From contig PEWQ01000036.1 of assembly GCA_002780065.1 (NCBI GenBank), positions 1 through 7,912 of the forward strand: DNA of 7,912 bases, written 5' to 3'. Positions 5,046-7,912 of the stretch are shown here, one piece after another; position 1 is the first letter of the stretch, and the number at the start of each line of letters is the position of its first letter. A model generated the notes under the pieces. It did no database searches and was not told where the DNA came from. It saw nothing but the letters and a program-made list of their open reading frames with translations. Source of the DNA: Candidatus Hydrogenedentes bacterium CG07_land_8_20_14_0_80_42_17. Its GTDB lineage: Bacteria > UBA8481. A program made the position numbers and the translations under genes.

Positions 5046-7802
5046 TTACGGAATCTTTACTGTTAGATTTTGGGAGTTCAATGCGTCCCAATCTCCGTCG
5101 GCAATAAATTTGTATTCGTAAATACCAGGATCCAATTCAAGCTCAATCGAATAATTACCGTTTCCGTCAGACGCCAAAGCATACTGATTCATATTCCAGC
5201 TGTTGAACGAGCCGGCTACCGTCACTTTTCTTGCATTTGGAGCGGCAACCGTAAAGAGATGCCTTCGACTGGCTTTTGCGGCAAATTTAGGTTCTAATAC
5301 TCGCTTGTAAAATTCAGGATCGTTATTGTAAAAGATCAGAGCAGAATGTTCAGGAACAATGCATCTGTCTCCGGCTAATGTCTGACCAAGCGGTTTAGTT
5401 CCTGAATGCTCCGCATTCGCAACAGGAATCCAGTTCGATGAAGGAATGGAGAATTCAGAAGCCCCGCCATGCGCATTAAATAAAACCAACACGTTTTCCC
5501 ACTCGTCACCGCTCGTTCCTTTATTCAGAACGTATCCGACTCCGCTTGTTGGAACAGTCAATCCAAGATCGTCATCGAGAAAGAACAAAGAGCGCCGCAC
5601 CTCATCGCTTTTCTTCATACGAAACATCGGATGACTTTCTCTCAAAGCGATTAAACCTTTGTAATAATCAAATACATCTCGATGCTCAAGTTTCCATCTC
5701 CAATGAATTTCATTCACTTCGTCGGGCTTATTGTAAGTGTTATCCTCACCGTTCTTGGTGCGGAGCATCTCCTGCCCTGACTGAATAAACGGGACACCCT
5801 GTGAAGTCATAATAATTGCGGCTCCGAGCTTATCCATGCGTTCAAAATCTTCCTCTGTCAATTCATTACGATTTTGCATCGTAAGTTTTATTCGATCGTA
5901 AAGCGTGTGATTGTCATGAGCCTCAATATAATTTATTGACTCCCACGGTTCTTGAGCGAAATCGGAGATCGAACCTAATATTCCTTTCTTGACTCGAAAT
6001 ACATCGCGGCCGGTCTGAATAAATCCAGGATCTTTACTGAATGCGCTTCCGCGCAATGCATCTCTGAAATGGTCGTTGAAAACTCCAAAGTTCTGTCCTC
6101 TCTGATCGCCTTTGCTTGTGACTCTTGCGCCTGTGTTGCCTCCAGCCCAAGGCTCGCCGTAAATAAATGCGTCAGGTTTTACCGCTCGCACTGCTGTACT
6201 CAACTGCTTTACAGTTTCGAGATCTATAAGTCCCATGAGATCGAATCGAAAGCCGTCGATACCATACTCTGTCACCCAATAAAGCATCGAATCGATAATA
6301 TACTTTCTGCCCATCGGCGATTCTGTTCTGAACTCGTTTCCGCATCCTGATCCATTCCAATACGAAGCATCTTCTTTAACTCGATAGTAATAATTCGGAG
6401 CGAGTCCGTTGAAACTCATCCGCACCTCAGGATTTCCTTCCGCAGTGTGATTGTAAACAACATCCATAACAACCTTGAATCCCGCCTTGTGGAGAGCAGA
6501 AACCATCTCCTTGACTTCTCTAACACGTGACGCATCGTCTCGCTTTGTCGAGAACCATCCGTCAGGAGAATTAAAATGAAACGGCATGTAGCCCCAGTTG
6601 TAGTTGTCGCTCGACTCGTTGTTGTCGAAATCCTGAAACGGCATTATCTGAATCGTATTCACTCCGAGCTCTTTCAAGTGATCGAGCCCTGTTGCAACAT
6701 CAGGATGTTCTAAAAGAGTTTTTCCAGATTCGACAAGCCCAAGATATTTTCCTCTATATTGCAGAGAGCCTTCAGGGTCAATAGTAAAATCTCTAATATG
6801 CATCTCATAAATAATTGCATCGCTTTGAGGAAAATTCGGGCCGGACGCAATCGGAGTTTCATCATGAATTATTATTCCTCTGCCGTTATGCGCCGTATTA
6901 CATCGCGAGTATGGATCGATCACTTCGAAAACGCCTTCGGGCACGGTCGAACGATATTTGTAATACCGATTCAGCAGGTCTTCCTCGACGTTTGCCTGCC
7001 AGATTCCCTCGCCGGTTTTTTTCATAGGCATAACTTTAGGGCCGCCGCCCTCGGCAGTATCCCATAATAGAACTTCGACTGAAGACGCTGTAGGCGCAAA
7101 CGTCCGAAATACGGTTCTAGACCTGCTGTAGATCGCTCCAAGCGGTCTTCCGTCAAAATAATTGTCGACGATTTTTCCGGGGCTGAGCCGCGACGGTTTG
7201 AAATCAGAGTAAGAAACATTAAGTGAAGAAATATCTTCCGGAGAAATTTCTTCGGACAATGTGAGTTTTAAAATTTTTCCCCGAGCTCCACCGAGAAGTT
7301 CAGCTTTCGTCGCGAGATAATTTTTTCCGTCTGAACTCATAATTTTAACAGCAGAAGCATTTACAGCCGAAGCGTCTATACTCTTCGAAAGAATCAACCT
7401 GATATTATTTTTATCATCGAGAAAAGCCGAAACAACTCTAGGACTCAAATCCGGCCGAGTTGAATAAACAAATTTGTCGGATTGCAAGATATAAATCTCC
7501 TTCCCCTTGTCTGAAGTCCAGTATCTGTCAGGATCGTCTTTTGAATCCCAATTCCCAAATTTAGGTATCAATCCCATTTTGGCTACAGAATTATCGAACT
7601 GAATTTTAAATACAAGTCCATATTCATCGTGAGCAGTCGAAACATATTCTTTTCCGTCACTTCCTTCAGCCCAGCTCCACAATGACCATTTATCGTAATC
7701 TCCATCCGGCCGATTGTAATGAACTATGAGTTCATCAGCATAAGCAAACTGAAAAACAGCAATTAGAAGTGTAGGGATCGAAATTGTTCTAAATTTATTC
7801 AT
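5046..7802 (-). CDS. Secreted type I pullulanase-like GH13 enzyme with extra starch-binding modules
   Basis: A 918-aa exported alpha-glucan-debranching enzyme, probably hydrolysing alpha-1,6 bonds of pullulan, amylopectin or glycogen. The signal peptide has KFR, a hydrophobic core and AYA before cleavage at about 22/23. A CBM41-like starch-binding module follows (23-110; LIVHYNRPDGDYDKWSLWSW region), then an Ig-like domain (about 119-212), and an N-terminal CBM48 (about 216-305). The GH13 barrel spans about 325-720 with YNWGYMP (401-407), DVVYNH (447-452), nucleophile D521 in GFRFD, acid/base E550 in YGEPW and D630 in EAHDNH. A beta C-domain reaches about 830. A final AMPK-like glycogen-binding module occupies 845-918 (VAGSFNSW, YEYKFIADGDW). 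ATG 7802 is preferred over TTG 7820 because AAAGGA lies eight bases upstream. All catalytic residues are present. No anchor or type IX sorting tail is seen. Confidence 0.92.
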   Translation of the reverse strand: MNKFRTISIPTLLIAVFQFAYADELIVHYNRPDGDYDKWSLWSWAEGSDGKEYVSTAHDEYGLVFKIQFDNSVAKMGLIPKFGNWDSKDDPDRYWTSDKGKEIYILQSDKFVYSTRPDLSPRVVSAFLDDKNNIRLILSKSIDASAVNASAVKIMSSDGKNYLATKAELLGGARGKILKLTLSEEISPEDISSLNVSYSDFKPSRLSPGKIVDNYFDGRPLGAIYSRSRTVFRTFAPTASSVEVLLWDTAEGGGPKVMPMKKTGEGIWQANVEEDLLNRYYKYRSTVPEGVFEVIDPYSRCNTAHNGRGIIIHDETPIASGPNFPQSDAIIYEMHIRDFTIDPEGSLQYRGKYLGLVESGKTLLEHPDVATGLDHLKELGVNTIQIMPFQDFDNNESSDNYNWGYMPFHFNSPDGWFSTKRDDASRVREVKEMVSALHKAGFKVVMDVVYNHTAEGNPEVRMSFNGLAPNYYYRVKEDASYWNGSGCGNEFRTESPMGRKYIIDSMLYWVTEYGIDGFRFDLMGLIDLETVKQLSTAVRAVKPDAFIYGEPWAGGNTGARVTSKGDQRGQNFGVFNDHFRDALRGSAFSKDPGFIQTGRDVFRVKKGILGSISDFAQEPWESINYIEAHDNHTLYDRIKLTMQNRNELTEEDFERMDKLGAAIIMTSQGVPFIQSGQEMLRTKNGEDNTYNKPDEVNEIHWRWKLEHRDVFDYYKGLIALRESHPMFRMKKSDEVRRSLFFLDDDLGLTVPTSGVGYVLNKGTSGDEWENVLVLFNAHGGASEFSIPSSNWIPVANAEHSGTKPLGQTLAGDRCIVPEHSALIFYNNDPEFYKRVLEPKFAAKASRRHLFTVAAPNARKVTVAGSFNSWNMNQYALASDGNGNYSIELELDPGIYEYKFIADGDWDALNSQNLTVKIP

Positions 7803-7810
7803 AGTATAAT

Positions 7811-7816
7811 TCCTTT
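7811..7816 (-). promoter_or_regulatory. Shine-Dalgarno site of the pullulanase
   Basis: AAAGGA on the minus strand, eight bases before the ATG at 7802. It decides the start in favour of the ATG, because the upstream in-frame TTG at 7820 would place this site inside the coding region. The 90 bases further upstream are AT-rich and probably hold the promoter, but I cannot point to a convincing -35/-10 pair. Confidence 0.6.
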
Positions 7817-7912
7817 GCAATTTTATTGCCCAAATTCAGTTGAAGATAAAAAAATTACCAATCAAATCTTCTCATGCTAACCCGATTTAATCATAAAAAT
7901 ATGTTATAGGCA

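Noticed and set aside
4643-5107. Long plus-strand frame overlapping the membrane protein and repeats
   Set aside because: It is out of frame with the well-supported membrane gene, runs through an AT-rich repeat, has no ribosome site and overlaps the pullulanase 3' end.
4325-5401. Shared 14-base word AAGCGGTTTAGTTC at 4325-4338 and 5388-5401
   Set aside because: One copy lies inside pullulanase coding sequence and the flanks do not match; chance is an adequate explanation.

Overview
The window looks like accessory chromosome from an uncultured Gram-negative bacterium. Base composition is moderately AT-rich, there is an exported multidomain pullulanase-like enzyme, there is a surface-sugar operon, and the gene-free stretches are packed with short hairpin-forming intergenic repeats. 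I recall such repeats mainly from metagenome-derived genomes of poorly cultured phyla. No rRNA, tRNA or housekeeping gene is present, so the phylum cannot be fixed.

Layout: 1-321 is repeat-rich DNA without a credible gene (27-bp tandem repeat, then several hairpins). 322-3315 is a compact minus-strand operon read right to left: a left-handed beta-helix N-acetyltransferase (WbpD/WlbB-like), an SpsF-type cytidylyltransferase, a PseG/SpsG-type UDP-sugar hydrolase and an HpcH/HpaI-type aldolase. All three internal junctions are 4-bp ATGA overlaps. A small unrecognised ORF (3358-3636) lies just upstream on the same strand. 3667-4435 is a second repeat-rich zone with hairpins, possible decayed coding remnants and one large imperfect inverted repeat. 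4451-4814 holds a possible 32-aa ORF and a small 83-aa membrane protein on the plus strand. 4815-5045 again carries repeats, including a copy, in opposite orientation, of the repeat at the left edge. 5046-7802 is a 918-aa secreted type I pullulanase/GH13 enzyme on the minus strand.

How the genes fit together: the four operon enzymes read as an amino-sugar route: N-acetylate a UDP-amino sugar, remove UDP with the PseG-like hydrolase, extend the free sugar, and activate the product with CMP through the SpsF-like enzyme. Classical sialic, pseudaminic and legionaminic acid routes use a NeuB-type PEP-dependent synthase for the extension. No neuB is in the window, and an HpcH/HpaI aldolase sits in the same translationally coupled unit. 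The most interesting hypothesis is that this aldolase performs or supports formation of an unusual ulosonic acid. This is inference from gene content and catalytic motifs. The pullulanase is unrelated in function (alpha-glucan use outside the cytoplasm).
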